Assembly (NCBI RefSeq): GCF_018614975.1
Contig: NZ_JAGGNR010000047.1
Coordinates: forward strand, 37,379-101,378
DNA: 64,000 nucleotides
DNA from: Paenibacillus polymyxa
Lineage (GTDB): Bacteria; Bacillota; Bacilli; Paenibacillales; Paenibacillaceae
Reading direction: 5' to 3'
A program made the position numbers and the translations under genes. The notes beneath the pieces were generated by a model. The model was not told the origin of the DNA and did not search any database. It worked only from the letters and a program-made list of their open reading frames with translations. Shown here one piece after another: positions 63,366-64,000 of this stretch. The stretch's first letter is position 1. Every line of letters starts with the position of its first letter.

Positions 63366-64000
63366 TGTCAAAAATCAATGAATTAATTGATGACTTTAAG
63401 TTAAATCAAGAAATTCAAGGAAGAAAAAAGGAATATATTACTGGTTGTATGTATCGCTTGCATCGTTGGATGGAGTTCACTAAGGATCAACTAGAAGTCG
63501 AGGAAGCAGAAGACGTGACTTCAATGCATATTAAGAAATACATTCAACATTGTCAGAGTAGAGGTAAAGAAGCCAATATTACAATCAACGGTCATATCGC
63601 TACGATCAAAGTTTTTTTCCAGACTCTTGTTGATGAGGAATATATAGATGAGAAGGATAATCCTATGCGGAGGATTAAGAACTTGAAGGAAGAGAAGCGG
63701 GTAATCATCACATTCAATGATGAAGAAGTAAAGCGTATCATCAATGATGTCGATGAAGTAACCTACTCTAATCTAAGGGATAAGTTAATTCTTATCATGC
63801 TATTTGATACTGGGATACGTGTTTCAGAACTGTGTAACATCAAGAATGATGATATATCAAGAGCGCACATTCTCATCCATGGTAAAGGCTCTAAGGAGCG
63901 TTTAATCTACATTAGCAAGATAATGAGAAGGTATATGCGGAAGTATGAGGAAGCGAAGCAGGAACGTTTTAAGCATAGACTAGGGTGTGTCTTCAAAGTG
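63365..64000 (+). CDS. Tyrosine recombinase/integrase, 5' part
   Basis: The first 212 codons, running past the window end. The N-terminal SAM-like core-binding domain (about 1-100) is followed by the catalytic domain with the Arg in LFDTGIRVSEL and the beta-strand Lys in HGKGSKERLIYIS. The rest of the catalytic residues (His-x-x-Arg and Tyr) lie outside. The GTG start at 63365 is preceded by GAGGGGAG. The gene is AT-rich relative to guaA and lies directly downstream of a probable attachment site, so it should be the integrase of an island inserted in guaA. Confidence 0.85.
   Translation, partial: MSKINELIDDFKLNQEIQGRKKEYITGCMYRLHRWMEFTKDQLEVEEAEDVTSMHIKKYIQHCQSRGKEANITINGHIATIKVFFQTLVDEEYIDEKDNPMRRIKNLKEEKRVIITFNDEEVKRIINDVDEVTYSNLRDKLILIMLFDTGIRVSELCNIKNDDISRAHILIHGKGSKERLIYISKIMRRYMRKYEEAKQERFKHRLGCVFKV

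Noticed and set aside
1..64000. CRISPR arrays, tRNA or rRNA genes, complete insertion sequences
   Set aside because: No spaced direct repeats, cloverleaf sequences, rRNA blocks or transposase genes were seen.

Overview
The window reads as chromosomal DNA from a spore-forming, low-to-mid GC Firmicute of the Paenibacillus type. The evidence is gerA-type germination receptor genes, strong AAGGAGG ribosome binding sites with some TTG and GTG starts, a T-box leader, a TPP riboswitch, a CcpA-type cre site, and B. subtilis-like gene sets (yes operon, sodF-like, lipL, yneF). Species is not determined. Most of the window is ordinary chromosome. The last ~800 bases look like the left end of an integrated element.

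Layout. 1-5.6 kb: end of signal peptidase I, a QueG-Ogt fusion, an HD-GYP protein, YneF-like, FolE, a LipL-like octanoyltransferase and a small conserved protein. 5.7-9.3 kb: a two-domain superoxide dismutase and a hydrolase on the minus strand, then a divergent IclR regulator with a clear promoter and operator. 9.3-11.8 kb: TPP riboswitch, terminator and thiC. 11.9-12.2 kb: a compact locus read here as a type I toxin-antitoxin pair (27-residue holin-like peptide with a convergent antisense RNA). 12.3-15.7 kb: a racemase-family protein, a 55-residue gene, a zinc-ribbon/GyrI-like protein and a WYL regulator, all on the minus strand. 15.8-19.3 kb: a vanR-vanS-vanY-vanZ-like cluster without vanHAX. 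19.5-22.2 kb: acnA, whose upstream region carries the same palindrome as the iclR promoter. 22.5-27.7 kb: amidase-like protein, Ddl, small proteins, UvsE and SuhB.

27.9-38.1 kb: a secreted SGNH hydrolase, then a pectin (rhamnogalacturonan) uptake locus resembling B. subtilis yesMNOPQ-T. It contains a histidine kinase, an AraC-type response regulator, a lipoprotein binding protein, two permeases and a rhamnogalacturonan acetylesterase. It ends with a homologue of the Anabaena sensory rhodopsin transducer (ASRT), and a cre site precedes the binding-protein gene. 38.2-45.7 kb: a chimeric gerAB/gerAC remnant, trpS behind a T-box, a DMT transporter divergent from a MocR regulator, hemL and an LCP-family protein. 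45.8-49 kb: an ABC-2 exporter and Bcp. 49-54.3 kb: a minus-strand germinant receptor operon in the order A-C-D-B-B. 54.5-61.3 kb: DedA, a polysaccharide deacetylase and a MoxR-DUF58-transglutaminase operon whose last ~500 bases are very GC-rich. 61.7-64 kb: guaA, then a tyrosine recombinase running off the window. The guaA 3' end carries the sequence used as an attachment core by guaA-specific islands.

The points most worth following are the type I toxin-antitoxin locus, the shared iclR/acnA operator, the QueG-Ogt fusion, the ASRT homologue in a pectin operon, the gerAB/gerAC chimera and the guaA-integrated element. No CRISPR array, tRNA, rRNA or complete insertion sequence was seen.
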